Shown: in pieces, positions 50,947-60,112 of the stretch
Layout of the letters: each line of letters opens with the position of its first letter
Position numbering within the stretch: the first letter of the stretch is position 1
Origin: Candidatus Eisenbacteria bacterium
Lineage (GTDB): Bacteria > Desulfobacterota > Binatia > DP-6
Assembly: GCA_035577985.1 (NCBI GenBank)
Contig: DATJZY010000147.1
Coordinates: 38,251-102,250, forward strand
Direction of reading: 5' to 3'
DNA: 64,000 nt
Notes under the pieces: model-generated
What the model saw: only the letters and a program-made list of their open reading frames with translations
What the model was told of the DNA's origin: nothing
Database searches by the model: none
Made by a program: the position numbers and the translations under genes

Positions 50947-52154
50947 CTGCCGGGGGCGCCCGCGGGGCCTACCAGGCGGGCGTGCTGAAGCGCATCGGGG
51001 AGATCCCCCCGCTGCGCGACGGTCCGCTGCCCTTCCGCATCGTCGCCGGCGCGTCCGCGGGGGCCATCAACGGGAGCATGCTGGCAGCGTTCTCGGGCAA
51101 CTTCCGCGAGGCGACGCTGCTGCTCGGGAGCCTGTGGGCTCGGCTCACCGTCGACAACGTCTTCCGGCCCGACCTGCTCTCGTTCGCCATGAACGGCGCG
51201 CGACTCGTCCTCGACATGGCGCTCGGCGGCCTCGTCGGCGCCGGGCGCGTGCAGTCCCTACTCGACACCGCGCCGCTGCGCCCCTTCCTCGACGCCACGC
51301 TGCCGCTCGAGGGCATCGGCGATGCCATTCGTCGCGGTCACCTGTACGCGCTCGCCGTCACGGCGACGAGCTACCACTCGGGCCGCTCGTTCACGTTCAT
51401 CCAGGGACGCCAGGGCCATCCGCTGTGGCTGAAGACCCGCCGCGTGACGCTGCCGGTCGAGCTGACGCTCGATCACATCTGCGCGTCGGCCGCGATCCCG
51501 ATCGTGTTCCCGCCGGTGCGCGTGCGGTGCGAGGGGCGCGACCTGTGGTTCGGCGACGGCGGCCTGCGGCTCGTGAATCCATTCAGCCCGGCGATCCGCC
51601 TCGGCTCGACCCGCGTGCTCGCCGTCGGCGTGCGCTCGCAGGGCGCGGCCGCGGCCCTTTCGCGCGCCGAGCAGCTCTCGGGCGTCGACGACGAGCCGGC
51701 GCCGCTGCGGCCGCCGCTGGCGCAGATCTGCGGCGTGTTCATGAACGCGATCTTCCTCGACCATCTGGACGCCGACCTGGACCACTTGAAGCGCATGAAC
51801 GAGCTGCTGGAGGCGTACGACGACGGCCTGACGCCACCGATCGGTTCCGGCATGCAGGAGCCCATGCGACGCGTCCAGCCGTTCGTCGTGAGCCCGTCGC
51901 AGGATCTCGCCATCGTGGCGAAGAGCCTCAGCCACCGCATGCCGCGCGTCGTCCGCTACGTCCTGGAAGGGCTCGGGACGCCGGACGCGGAGAGCGCGGA
52001 TCTGATGAGCTATCTCCTGTTCGATGCGGCCTACACGCGGGCCCTCATCGACATCGGCTACCAGGACGCCTCGGCGCGCATCGACGAGATCGAGGCCTTC
52101 GTGCGGGCGGACGAGGGCGTGGCCGACGCGAGCCCGCTGCGCGCCACCATGTAG
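50928..52154 (+). CDS. Patatin-like phospholipase
   Basis: 408 residues. Oxyanion loop TAGGARGAYQAGVL (residues 8-20), nucleophile elbow VAGASAGAING (Ser43), and catalytic Asp in FGDGGLRLVNPF. The C-terminal 180 residues (IFLDHLDADLDHLKRMNELL) are the usual helical extension of this bacterial subgroup. Ser-Asp dyad lipase acting on phospholipids or other acyl esters. No signal peptide, so cytoplasmic or injected. It is followed by a strong hairpin. Confidence 0.92.
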   Translation: MLGLVLTAGGARGAYQAGVLKRIGEIPPLRDGPLPFRIVAGASAGAINGSMLAAFSGNFREATLLLGSLWARLTVDNVFRPDLLSFAMNGARLVLDMALGGLVGAGRVQSLLDTAPLRPFLDATLPLEGIGDAIRRGHLYALAVTATSYHSGRSFTFIQGRQGHPLWLKTRRVTLPVELTLDHICASAAIPIVFPPVRVRCEGRDLWFGDGGLRLVNPFSPAIRLGSTRVLAVGVRSQGAAAALSRAEQLSGVDDEPAPLRPPLAQICGVFMNAIFLDHLDADLDHLKRMNELLEAYDDGLTPPIGSGMQEPMRRVQPFVVSPSQDLAIVAKSLSHRMPRVVRYVLEGLGTPDAESADLMSYLLFDAAYTRALIDIGYQDASARIDEIEAFVRADEGVADASPLRATM

Positions 52155-52155
52155 C

Positions 52156-52180
52156 CGACCCGAGACTTCGTCTCGGGTCG
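52156..52180. terminator. 11-bp perfect hairpin between convergent genes
   Basis: Arms 52156-52166 and 52170-52180 pair perfectly around a TTC loop, 2 bp after the patatin stop and about 100 bp before the convergent MBL gene ends. No T-run follows on either side, so it may need Rho or act as an mRNA-stabilising stem. Confidence 0.65.
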
Positions 52181-52282
52181 CGGGGTGAGCGTGGGACGTG
52201 GGTGGCACGCGCGACCGGGACGCCGCGGCCGGCGAAGCCGGCGCGGTAGGCGAGGGACGCGCGCAGGAGGTCCTTTTCCCGC

Positions 52283-53164
52283 TCAGCGTCGAGCGAACCG
52301 GCCGGGCTCGACCTCGCGCACACGGCCGGCGCCGGCGAGGCGCGTCACGTGCTGCGCCATGCTGCGGCGCTCGACCGGCTCGGCGAAGCTGACGTCGTCG
52401 TCCGGGCGATAGACGAAGCGGTGCGCCGCGATCTCGGCGAGGGTGCGCGGCGCGGCGAGAAAGTCGAGCAGGCGGCGCTCGCGATCGCCGATGACGGCGG
52501 CATAACGCTCCAGCATCTCGAGGAACGCGGCGCGGCCCTCGACGACGCCCTTGTGATGGAAGGTCGCGTACCAGCGCGCCTCGAGCCCGCGGGCCATCGC
52601 GAGCGTGCGCTCGAAGTCCTCGAGCGACGACCAGGCGTCGCCGTAGTAGGGCCCGAAGCTCGAGAGGTCGACGTCGCCGAGGTAGAGCACGTCGTCGGGC
52701 TCGACGTGGAAGAACGAGTGGCCGCGCGTGTGGCCGGGCGCGTGGATGGCGCGGACGCGCACGCCGCCGCCGAGATCGAACACGGTCCCGTCGCGCAACG
52801 GCGTCGGATCGGGCCGCGGCGTGAAGTGGAACTGCTCGACGACGACCTTCGCCCAGGCGGCATCGATGTCGCCCTCGAAGCCGTAGATCTGCCTGATGCC
52901 GTCGAGCGAGCGGATGCCGGGAAGGTCCTCTTCGTGGAGGTGCCACGGGACGTCCGGGAAGCGGCCGTTCCCCGCCACGTGGTCCTCGTGGCAGTGGCTG
53001 TTGACGACGCGATCGACGCGCGGCAGGCCGAATCGGCCGTCGGCCACGGCGAGCGACGGGTCGACGACCAGCGTCTCCTCGCCGCCCTCGACGAGGAGCG
53101 AGTTCCCCTGCGGATACTTGCCCTGGTTCTCGCCGACGAGGACGGTCGTGCGCCCGAGCTTCAC
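52283..53164 (-). CDS. Metallo-beta-lactamase-fold hydrolase
   Basis: 293 residues starting GTG 53164. Zinc motif NSHCHEDHVAGN (HxHxDH form), His in HAPGHTRGH, Asp in LYLGDVDLSSFG, and a later His in TFHHKGVV. The C-terminal 90 residues form a helical extension, reminiscent of winged-helix tails of glyoxalase II-like and beta-lactamase-fold hydrolases. Substrate unknown. It overlaps the upstream lactonase gene by 4 bases (GTGA), so both are translated together. Confidence 0.9.
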   Translation of the reverse strand: MKLGRTTVLVGENQGKYPQGNSLLVEGGEETLVVDPSLAVADGRFGLPRVDRVVNSHCHEDHVAGNGRFPDVPWHLHEEDLPGIRSLDGIRQIYGFEGDIDAAWAKVVVEQFHFTPRPDPTPLRDGTVFDLGGGVRVRAIHAPGHTRGHSFFHVEPDDVLYLGDVDLSSFGPYYGDAWSSLEDFERTLAMARGLEARWYATFHHKGVVEGRAAFLEMLERYAAVIGDRERRLLDFLAAPRTLAEIAAHRFVYRPDDDVSFAEPVERRSMAQHVTRLAGAGRVREVEPGRFARR

Positions 53165-53910
53165 CCGGTGATCTCCTCCGGCACGGCAGCCCACTCGTCG
53201 GGGTCGTGTCCGTAGACCAGCCGCGCGCCCGCGTCGCGCAGGGCGTGCAGGCGGCGGAGCGAGGCCAGCATCGCGTCCCGATCGTGGACGACCATCGGGA
53301 GATGCTCGGTCTCGAGCGTGCGTCGCAGGTAGCAGGCGTCGGACGTCAGCACGACGTCACCGCCGTCCAGACGCACGCGCAGCGACTGGTGGCCGGGCGT
53401 GTGCCCGTGCGTCGGCAGGCACACGACCCGCCCGTCGCCGAAGAGATCGTGCTCGCCGTCGAGCAGCTGCAGGTCGTGTCCGTGGTCGAAGTCCCGGCGC
53501 GCGAAGCTCAGCTGCGCCGCGCGATCGTCGTCGGCGCCCGCCTCCCACTCGCGCCGCTGCACCACGAGGCGGGCGTTCGGCAACGTGGCGAGGCCGCCCG
53601 CATGATCGAAGTGGAGGTGGGACAGGACGACGTGCGTCACGCGCGCCGGATCGACGCCGCGTGCGGCGACTCGGGCGGCGACCTCCTCGCCCGCCACGTA
53701 CTCGGGCGTGAACAGGTCGGCGAGGGTTCCCAGGCGCGCGTGCGGATCGCGCTGCACCTCGGGATGCATCCCGGTGTCGAACAGAACCTGGCCCCGCGGG
53801 TGGTCGACGAGGAACGCGGGCACCGGCACGCGGAGCTTCCCGCGCACGCCGTCGAGGAAGAGACCGGCCGGGCCGGTGAGCCACCCGCACGTGAACGCGA
53901 AGAGGCGCAT
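53161..53910 (-). CDS. Metallo-beta-lactamase-fold lactonase, AHL-lactonase-like
   Basis: 249 residues from ATG 53910 (MRLFAFTCGW). Zinc motif VVLSHLHFDHAGGL, His in THGHTPGHQS, Asp in LTSDACYL, His in VYGHDPDEW. The HLHFDHAGG plus C-terminal GHDP layout is that of N-acyl-homoserine-lactone lactonases (AttM/AiiA type), which open lactone rings and quench quorum signals; related hydrolases act on other lactones. No transporter or LuxR gene is nearby. First gene of the coupled pair. Confidence 0.85.
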   Translation of the reverse strand: MRLFAFTCGWLTGPAGLFLDGVRGKLRVPVPAFLVDHPRGQVLFDTGMHPEVQRDPHARLGTLADLFTPEYVAGEEVAARVAARGVDPARVTHVVLSHLHFDHAGGLATLPNARLVVQRREWEAGADDDRAAQLSFARRDFDHGHDLQLLDGEHDLFGDGRVVCLPTHGHTPGHQSLRVRLDGGDVVLTSDACYLRRTLETEHLPMVVHDRDAMLASLRRLHALRDAGARLVYGHDPDEWAAVPEEITG

Positions 53911-53994
53911 CGGGGACGTGGTAGCGGAGACGCGCGCGCAGGTCACCTGCCGCCCCTGCGCCCAGTCTCGCGACCGTTCTACGGCGCGAGACGC

Positions 53995-54126
53995 TCAGAG
54001 CGAGCCGAGCAACGCGAGGACGGCCGCGCGGTCGGCCGACCCGAGCGCGGCGAAGGCGTCGCGGACCGCCTGCGCCTCGCCGCCGTGGGCGAGGATCGCG
54101 TCCTCGAGTGTCGCGAAATCGGGCCT
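53995..54126 (-). pseudogene. Remnant of a DUF1111 di-haem oxidoreductase gene (C-terminal end only)
   Basis: A minus-strand frame of about 43 codons reads ATLEDAILAHGGEAQAVRDA and AALGSADRAAVLALLGSL and stops at 53995. This is the C-terminal end of DUF1111 di-haem 'thiol oxidoreductase' proteins (pattern RT..EAI..HGGEA..AR..F..L....R..LL.FL.SL). Homology ends abruptly at about 54117, an in-frame stop lies near 54148, and the region upstream is occupied by the divergent GH16-like gene. The rest of the gene, with its CxxCH haem sites, is missing. Confidence 0.5.
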
Positions 54127-54144
54127 CGACGATGTCCAACGGTT

Positions 54145-54942
54145 ATGTCACCCACGTCGGTGTCGATGCGCGTCGCACGTGCGAGGTCACGTCTGCTCGT
54201 GGCGTTCTGGTTCACCGTGGCGCTCGCGCCGGCGGAAGCGAGCGAGACCCTGCGCGCGCAGGCGGCCCATGGCATCCAATGGGCGGGCCTCACGTGGATC
54301 GTGCGCGAGGGTGGCGGCTCGCCGGGTCCCAACCACTGGAACGCGGGCAACGTCGCCGTCGACGGGAACGGCTTCCTGCACCTGCGCATCGCACGCGACG
54401 GCCGCCGCTGGACGTGCGCCGAGGTCGAGTCGACGGAGCGTCTCGGGTTCGGAACGTACACGTGGGTGGTCGACGGGCTCGTCGCCGCGCTCGATCGCAA
54501 GGTCGTGCTCGGCCTGTTCGTCTATCCGACGCCGGACGTCGGCCCCGATCGTACGAACGAGGTCGACATCGAGTACGCGCGCTGGGGCAACGCGGCGAGC
54601 CGCCCGGGAAACTTCACCGTGTGGCCGGCACGAAGCGGGCTCGGGCCGAGCTTGCGCACCTTCCGCTTCTCACCCTCCGGCCGGATCACGACCTCGTCGT
54701 TCGTGCGCGCGCCGGATCGGGTGACGTTCCTCGCCACGGACGAGCGGAACACGACCCTCGGGAGCTGGGTGTTCGCCCCGGCCCGGCCGACCCGGCGGGT
54801 CGGGCAGGCCCCCATGCCCGTGCACATGAACCTGTGGCTCTTCCACGGCGACCCGCCGGCCGACCGCCAGCCGGTGGAGATCGTGATCCGGTCGTTCTCG
54901 TTCACGCCGGCCGAATCGCCCGATCCCATGCGATTGCGCTAG
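54145..54942 (+). CDS. Secreted glycoside hydrolase family 16-like protein
   Basis: 265 residues. Signal peptide (SRLLVAFWFTVALAPAEA) after ATG 54145 or 54166. The concanavalin-like fold has the GH16 active-site pattern ExDxE, here TNEVDIEYARWGNA, with both catalytic Glu and the Asp. Upstream: WNAGNVAVDGNGFLHL and FGTYTWVVDG, typical of the family. Likely an endo-beta-glucanase or transglycosylase that acts outside the cell; the substrate cannot be read. The first GH16 Trp/His determinants for laminarin versus agar are not clear. Confidence 0.82.
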   Translation: MSPTSVSMRVARARSRLLVAFWFTVALAPAEASETLRAQAAHGIQWAGLTWIVREGGGSPGPNHWNAGNVAVDGNGFLHLRIARDGRRWTCAEVESTERLGFGTYTWVVDGLVAALDRKVVLGLFVYPTPDVGPDRTNEVDIEYARWGNAASRPGNFTVWPARSGLGPSLRTFRFSPSGRITTSSFVRAPDRVTFLATDERNTTLGSWVFAPARPTRRVGQAPMPVHMNLWLFHGDPPADRQPVEIVIRSFSFTPAESPDPMRLR

Positions 54943-55005
54943 TTGGACGCGCTCCGGGACGCGATCCACTGGACGTCCCATGCTCACCCGCGCTACGGCG
55001 GTTGC

Positions 55006-56433
55006 ATGCAGCGCGAAGTCACGACCGACGTCGCGATCGTCGGCGCGGACCTGGCCGGGCTCGTGGCCGGAGCCATCCTCACCCGGCACGGGAAGCGGGT
55101 CGTCATCCTCGAGCATGCCGACACGGTCGGCGGACGCTCGGGCGCCGTGCAGACCCCGGAGGGCTACTGGATCGACTTCGGACATCGGGACGCGCACGGC
55201 GTCGGCGACTGCCAGTTTCCGTGGCACCACGGTGCCGAGGCGGCGCGCGAGGCCGGCGTCGAGATCGGGAGCCGTCCGATCACCCGCGTGCTCCGCGTCC
55301 ACCGCCTCCCCGACGGGCCGGTCCTCGACGGCGGCGACTGGTCGGCGGGCGGCTTCCTCGGCGTCGCGCGCGAGTTCTTCGAGTGTCCGGAAGACGGCCT
55401 CACCGAGCTGCGCGACATCTTCGCTCGTCTCGCGTCTGCGACACCGGCCGAGGTTCGCGCCGCGCTGCCGGTCCCGCTCGGATCGTGGGTCGACGCGAAC
55501 GTCCGGCATCCCGGCGTACGTCAGGCACTCCTCCTGATGGCGGCGGTCATCTTCCATCCGCGACCGGCCGAGGCGTCGGCCGGGCGGCTCATGCTCTTCT
55601 TCCAGAATCCGAAGGGCCTTCCGCACATCGCCGACGACGCCGAGGCGGGCGGCATGCAGGGGCTGATGGAGCCGTGGGCGCGCGCCATCCGCGAGCGCGG
55701 CGGCGAGATCGCGCTCGCATGGAAGCCGATCGAGATCGTGGTCGACGACGGGCGCGTGCGCGGCGCGGTCGCCGTCGACCGCGCGAACCTGGTACGCGAG
55801 GTGCACGCGCCCGCCGTCATCAGCACGTATCCCGTGTGGGAGAATTTCGAGCTGATCGACGTGCGCCGGTTTCCCGCAGACTTCGTCGCCGCTGCCGAGG
55901 AGCTGAAGCGGTTTCGCGCCGACCTGGTCGGCTGGCACGCCGGCCTGCGGCGCCTTCCGACCGTCCGCGCGACCGGCAAGCCCGACGACCATCCGGGCTG
56001 GAACCGCCTCCTCACGGGGCGCAAGGGCGAGCGCCGGTACGCCGGCGGCTATCACATCCCGTCGCTCACGAGCCGCCGCGCCGCGCCGGCCGGAAAGCAT
56101 CTCCTGTCGTGGGTGATGGCGCGCTTCTTCGACGGCGGCAGCACCGCGGGACCGTCCTGGACGGCCGCGCGCGCGCATCTCGACATGGCGATCGACTACC
56201 TGCGGCGCTACTACGCGGACCTCGACGACTGCATCGAGTGGAGCGCGTACCACCACGTCGAGGCGCCGCAGTCGATGAGCTGGTCGTGGGCGCCGGTCGA
56301 GCGGCATGCCCTCACCGTCGCGGGGATCGACGGGCTCCTGCTCGCCGCCGCGACGCTCGAGGCGCCGGCGGGGATCGTCGACATCAGCGCGTACGCCGGG
56401 CGGGCGGCGGCGCACGCGGTGCTCGGTCGCTGA
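55006..56433 (+). CDS. FAD-dependent oxidoreductase, phytoene desaturase/amine oxidase-like
   Basis: 475 residues from ATG 55006 (the longer TTG frame adds 21 doubtful residues). N-terminal VAIVGADLAGLVAGAIL is a FAD dinucleotide fold with Asp at the second glycine position (usual GxGxxG), followed by the R-x-G-G-R region TVGGRSGAV. C-terminal segment VAGIDGLLLAAATLEAPAGIVDISAYAG closes the FAD site. The layout resembles carotenoid desaturases and monoamine-oxidase-like enzymes. Substrate unknown. The unusual ADLAG glycine loop may weaken FAD binding. Confidence 0.85.
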   Translation: MQREVTTDVAIVGADLAGLVAGAILTRHGKRVVILEHADTVGGRSGAVQTPEGYWIDFGHRDAHGVGDCQFPWHHGAEAAREAGVEIGSRPITRVLRVHRLPDGPVLDGGDWSAGGFLGVAREFFECPEDGLTELRDIFARLASATPAEVRAALPVPLGSWVDANVRHPGVRQALLLMAAVIFHPRPAEASAGRLMLFFQNPKGLPHIADDAEAGGMQGLMEPWARAIRERGGEIALAWKPIEIVVDDGRVRGAVAVDRANLVREVHAPAVISTYPVWENFELIDVRRFPADFVAAAEELKRFRADLVGWHAGLRRLPTVRATGKPDDHPGWNRLLTGRKGERRYAGGYHIPSLTSRRAAPAGKHLLSWVMARFFDGGSTAGPSWTAARAHLDMAIDYLRRYYADLDDCIEWSAYHHVEAPQSMSWSWAPVERHALTVAGIDGLLLAAATLEAPAGIVDISAYAGRAAAHAVLGR

Positions 56434-56484
56434 GGGCTCGGCGGCCCGATCGACGACCTCGACCTCACCCGCTAGACTCCCGCC

Positions 56485-59460
56485 ATGCGCTGGGTGGTGG
56501 TGTGGATGGTGCTGCTCGTGACGGCGCTCGCGTCCCGCGCGCCGGCCGCGGACTGCAACGGCAACGGCATTGACGACGCGTTCGAGGTCTCGCCGCTCGC
56601 GTACGACCTCGTGCCGATCGCGTCGGGGCTCGCGAGCCCCGGGGGGATCGTGGCCGCCGACCTCGATCTCGACGGTGACCTCGACCTCGCGGTCGCCGAG
56701 AACGGGCTCGATCGGGTGTCCGTGATGCTGAACGACGGCACCGGCACCTTCTCGGCACCCACGACCTACGCCACCGGGGACGGTCCGTTCGCGATCGTGG
56801 CCGCGCGCGTGGGCGGCCTCCTCGCGATCGGCAGCGACCTCGACCTGTTCGTCGCGAACTTCGCCGACGACACCATCACGTGGCTTCACAACGACGGCGA
56901 CGGCACGTACGACGGCACCGCCGCGACGACGCTGTCCGCCGGCGACGGCCCGGCCGATCTCATCGTCGCCGACCTCACCGGCGACGACTCGTCGGAGATG
57001 CTGGTGGCGAACCGCAACGCCAGCACCCTCACGGTGCGCATCGGGGACGGCGCGGGCGGATTCGGCGGCCCGGCGAGCAGCGCCACTGCCGGCGGACCGC
57101 AGTCGATGATCCTCACCGACGTCAACGGCAACGGCACGCTCGATCTCTTGATCGCGAGCCGCGCCGCGGGTCAGCTCACCTACCGCCCCTACGAGGTACT
57201 TCCCGAGGTGGTCGTCGCCACCGTCACCGATCCGGTCTCGGTCGCGGCCGGCGACCTCGACGGCGACGGCGACGTCGACGCCGCGGTCGCGAGCTTCACC
57301 GGCGACCAGGTCATCATTCTGCGCAACGACGGCACGTTTCCATGGGCGGCGCCCATCGCGATCCCGGTGCCGCGACCGACGAGCGTCCTCCTGACCGACC
57401 TCGACGGCGACGGCTACCGCGACGTGGCGGCGACGAGCGCGACCACGGACGTCGTCGTGGTGGCGCGCAATCACGGTGACGGCACCTTCGAGGCGCCGAT
57501 CCCGATCGCCGTCGGCGACGGGCCGATCGAGATCGCCGCCGCCGACCTCGACGGCGATCTGCGACGGGACCTGGTCGTGACGAACGTGACGGGGGGCACC
57601 GTGAGCGCGCTGCGGCTGCGCGCGGCACCGGCCGTGGCCGACTGCGATGGCGACGGCGTGCCCGACGCCTGCCAGCTCCCGGGCCACGACTGCAACGCCA
57701 ACACCATCCCGGACGCGTGCGACATCGTGCGGCCGCGGACCTTCGCGGCGCCGGTCACGACCACGTTCACCAGCGCCCAGGATCGCGTCGCCATGGGCGA
57801 CGTGGACGGCGACGGCCGCGTCGACGTCGTGCGCGCGATCGGTGGGACCACGAACCAGCTCGAGGTGAGTCTCGGCGCCGCCGACGGGACGTTCACCCCC
57901 GGGGCGACCTTCCCCGTCCCCGACGGGCCCATGGGAACGGTCGTGACCGATCTCGACGGCGACGGCGACGCCGACATCGCCGTCAACACGGTCGCCGGAA
58001 CGACCATCCTGCGGCTCGCGGCGAACGGCACCGCGGCCAATACGACGTCGGTGGTCGTGGGCGATGGGCCAAACGGGCTTCTCGCCGTCGACCTCGATGG
58101 TGACGGCGACCGGGATCTCGTGTCGGCCAACGAGACCACGCCGTCGCTCGGGGTGGCGCGCAACGCGGGCGGCACGTTCACCGCCGACGCGCCGCTGCCG
58201 CTCGCCCACCAGGCGCCGATGCTCATGGTGGCGGGCGACGTCGATCACGACGGCGATGCGGACGTGGTGGGTCTCAACCTCGCCACCATGACGATCGAGA
58301 CCCATCTCTACCGCAACACGGGCGGCGTGCTGGCCGATGCAGGTGTGATCGCCGATCCTCCGGCCGGAGCGGTCCGCTTCGGGATCGCCCTCGCCGATCT
58401 CGATCACGACGGCGACGCGGACCTCGTCACCCTCGACGTCTCTCTCGTCGGCGGCGACGGGCAAATCCACGTCTATCGCAGCGATCCCGGCGACGTGTTC
58501 ACGCTCACCCGGACGCTGCCCGCCCCGACCGTGCTCGCCGGGGTCCCGTCCGCGCCCCTGGTGGTGGCGTTCTTCCTCCGCGACGGCCGCGCGTTCGTCG
58601 TGGCGCACGATTTCGACGGCGACGGCAATCCCGACGTGGCGTCGGTCGACCTCGACCAGGGCGGCCTCCGGGTCTTCTTCGGCGACGGCGCCGGCGGCTT
58701 CGGCCCGGGCAAGCGCCTCGTCGGCAGCCTCGCGCAGCCGGCGATCCTCACCGGCGACTTCAATTCGGACGGGGCCCCGGATCTCGTGCTCGCGACCGGC
58801 CGGCGCGCCCTCGGCGTCTACGTCGGGAACGCGCGCATCCCGGCGCCGGATTGCACCGGTGACGGCGTCCCCGACGTCTGCGCCGCCACCTTCAGCGACT
58901 GCAACGGGAACGGTCTCCCCGACACGTGCGAGCTCGCGTCGGTCGACGCCGACGCCGACGGCATCCCCGACTGCGTCGAGCGCGACGCCGCCTGCGGGAA
59001 CTGTCGCGACGACGACGGCAACGGCGCGCTCGATCTTGCCGACGCCTCGTGCCCGAGCACGCCGTTCACGACCCTGCGGGCGACCGCCAGCCCCGCCCGG
59101 GGCCGCAAGCCCGGGCGCGTGGCCGTCGCCGCCATCGTCGCGGGAGCCCTGCCCGACCTCGCGGCGGCGCCGCCGATGGTGACGCTCACGCTCGGGGACG
59201 CGACGGTCTACTGCGACCGGCCGGCGATGCGGAAGCGGCGCAGCACCTATCGCCTCACGGCGCCCGACGGGGTGCTGCGCACGCTCGTCGTCGGTGTGAA
59301 TGCGCGCAAGGGGAAGTCGAAGGTGCGCGCCCTGCTGTCGGGCGGCGCCGTCGCGCCGGCGGCCGGAGGCGCGTTCGGAGTCTCGCTCGCGACCGACGCG
59401 CAGGCCCTCCACACCGATGGGACGCTGCGGGCTCGCGGCCGGAAGCTCGTCGGACCCTGA
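56485..59460 (+). CDS. Large secreted FG-GAP/VCBS repeat protein
   Basis: 991 residues with a signal peptide (VWMVLLVTALASRAPA) after ATG 56485. Residues 30-800 contain about twelve FG-GAP/VCBS-type repeats with Ca-binding cores such as DLDLDGDLDLAVAE, DLDGDGDVDAAVAS and DVDHDGDADVVGL, a beta-propeller-like adhesin scaffold. Short Cys linkers ADCDGDGVPDACQ and CNGNGLPDTCE resemble those of other secreted proteins of this window. The last 130 residues (PARGRKPGRVAVAAIVAG...) are an uncharacterised beta-rich domain. Extracellular, Ca-dependent binding or structural role likely. Confidence 0.88.
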   Translation: MRWVVVWMVLLVTALASRAPAADCNGNGIDDAFEVSPLAYDLVPIASGLASPGGIVAADLDLDGDLDLAVAENGLDRVSVMLNDGTGTFSAPTTYATGDGPFAIVAARVGGLLAIGSDLDLFVANFADDTITWLHNDGDGTYDGTAATTLSAGDGPADLIVADLTGDDSSEMLVANRNASTLTVRIGDGAGGFGGPASSATAGGPQSMILTDVNGNGTLDLLIASRAAGQLTYRPYEVLPEVVVATVTDPVSVAAGDLDGDGDVDAAVASFTGDQVIILRNDGTFPWAAPIAIPVPRPTSVLLTDLDGDGYRDVAATSATTDVVVVARNHGDGTFEAPIPIAVGDGPIEIAAADLDGDLRRDLVVTNVTGGTVSALRLRAAPAVADCDGDGVPDACQLPGHDCNANTIPDACDIVRPRTFAAPVTTTFTSAQDRVAMGDVDGDGRVDVVRAIGGTTNQLEVSLGAADGTFTPGATFPVPDGPMGTVVTDLDGDGDADIAVNTVAGTTILRLAANGTAANTTSVVVGDGPNGLLAVDLDGDGDRDLVSANETTPSLGVARNAGGTFTADAPLPLAHQAPMLMVAGDVDHDGDADVVGLNLATMTIETHLYRNTGGVLADAGVIADPPAGAVRFGIALADLDHDGDADLVTLDVSLVGGDGQIHVYRSDPGDVFTLTRTLPAPTVLAGVPSAPLVVAFFLRDGRAFVVAHDFDGDGNPDVASVDLDQGGLRVFFGDGAGGFGPGKRLVGSLAQPAILTGDFNSDGAPDLVLATGRRALGVYVGNARIPAPDCTGDGVPDVCAATFSDCNGNGLPDTCELASVDADADGIPDCVERDAACGNCRDDDGNGALDLADASCPSTPFTTLRATASPARGRKPGRVAVAAIVAGALPDLAAAPPMVTLTLGDATVYCDRPAMRKRRSTYRLTAPDGVLRTLVVGVNARKGKSKVRALLSGGAVAPAAGGAFGVSLATDAQALHTDGTLRARGRKLVGP

Positions 59461-59580
59461 CGTCAAAGGAAGAGCTTGGGAAGGGGAGCGGGTTTTGGGC
59501 CCGCCGCGTCGGGCAGTTCTTGTCCTGTCCGCTGCTGCGTTTCGGGGAGCCGGGTGGGCTCCTTGATCGCTTCCCCCTTC

Positions 59581-59958
59581 CTAAACCCTCCCTTCGAGCC
59601 TCCCTTCCTTGACGAGCGCGCCGAGGTCCGCGACGCCACCGCCGCCGGCCGGGAAGAGGCGCCGGAAGGTCCTCCGCCTGACCTTCTGCGTGCGAATGGG
59701 GCAGTTGCATCCCGGATGGGCACGGTGGGCGTCGGCGAGCGCGTGGGTCAGGTACGCGAAGCGGGTGTGATGGCGCTTGCAGGCCTTGCAGCTCGACGTG
59801 CCGCGAACCGAGATCCGGTAGACGACGAAACCGCTCGCCTTGGGCTTGGGCCCGGCCATCGCGGCGCTCGGGGCGGCGAGCACGGCCGTCGCGAGGGCGC
59901 CGGCCACGCCGGCGAGGCGGAGCAGGCTGCGACGCGTGGGTTCGAGTTCGGCGCTCAT
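59581..59958 (-). CDS. Small Tat-exported Cys-rich protein
   Basis: 125 residues from ATG 59958. Twin-arginine signal TRRSLLRLAGVAGALATAV with AMA cleavage. The mature part is short and Cys-rich: SCKACKRHHTRFAYLTHALA, then AHRAHPGCNCPIRTQK, so CxxC and CxC pairs plus several His, suitable for a metal or cofactor. I recall similar small Tat proteins from delta-type proteobacteria but no function. It lies between two plus-strand secreted-protein genes, on the other strand. Tat export suggests it folds with its metal in the cytoplasm. Confidence 0.7.
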   Translation of the reverse strand: MSAELEPTRRSLLRLAGVAGALATAVLAAPSAAMAGPKPKASGFVVYRISVRGTSSCKACKRHHTRFAYLTHALADAHRAHPGCNCPIRTQKVRRRTFRRLFPAGGGGVADLGALVKEGRLEGRV

Positions 59959-60112
59959 GTCGAAGCCTCTACGCGCGACCCGCGGCGCCGGATGCGGGAG
60001 GCCCGCACCGTGGCGTGACGCCGCGACGCCCGAGCACCTGCGACCTCGGAAATCGACCGCCGCCTGGCCCGTTTCGCTTGTAAGCTTCGCGTCCAGTTGC
60101 GAGAACACCGAA

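Noticed and set aside
54670..59466. Minus-strand open frame of about 1600 codons opposite the FG-GAP protein and its neighbours
   Set aside because: Long antisense frames are common at 70 % G+C. It has Arg/Gly/Asp-rich nonsense composition, while the plus-strand genes have signal peptides and domains.
59461..59580. Purine-rich stretch and small stems between the FG-GAP gene and the Tat protein
   Set aside because: Only a 6-bp stem near 59550 and no T-run. Possible terminator but not supported enough to list.
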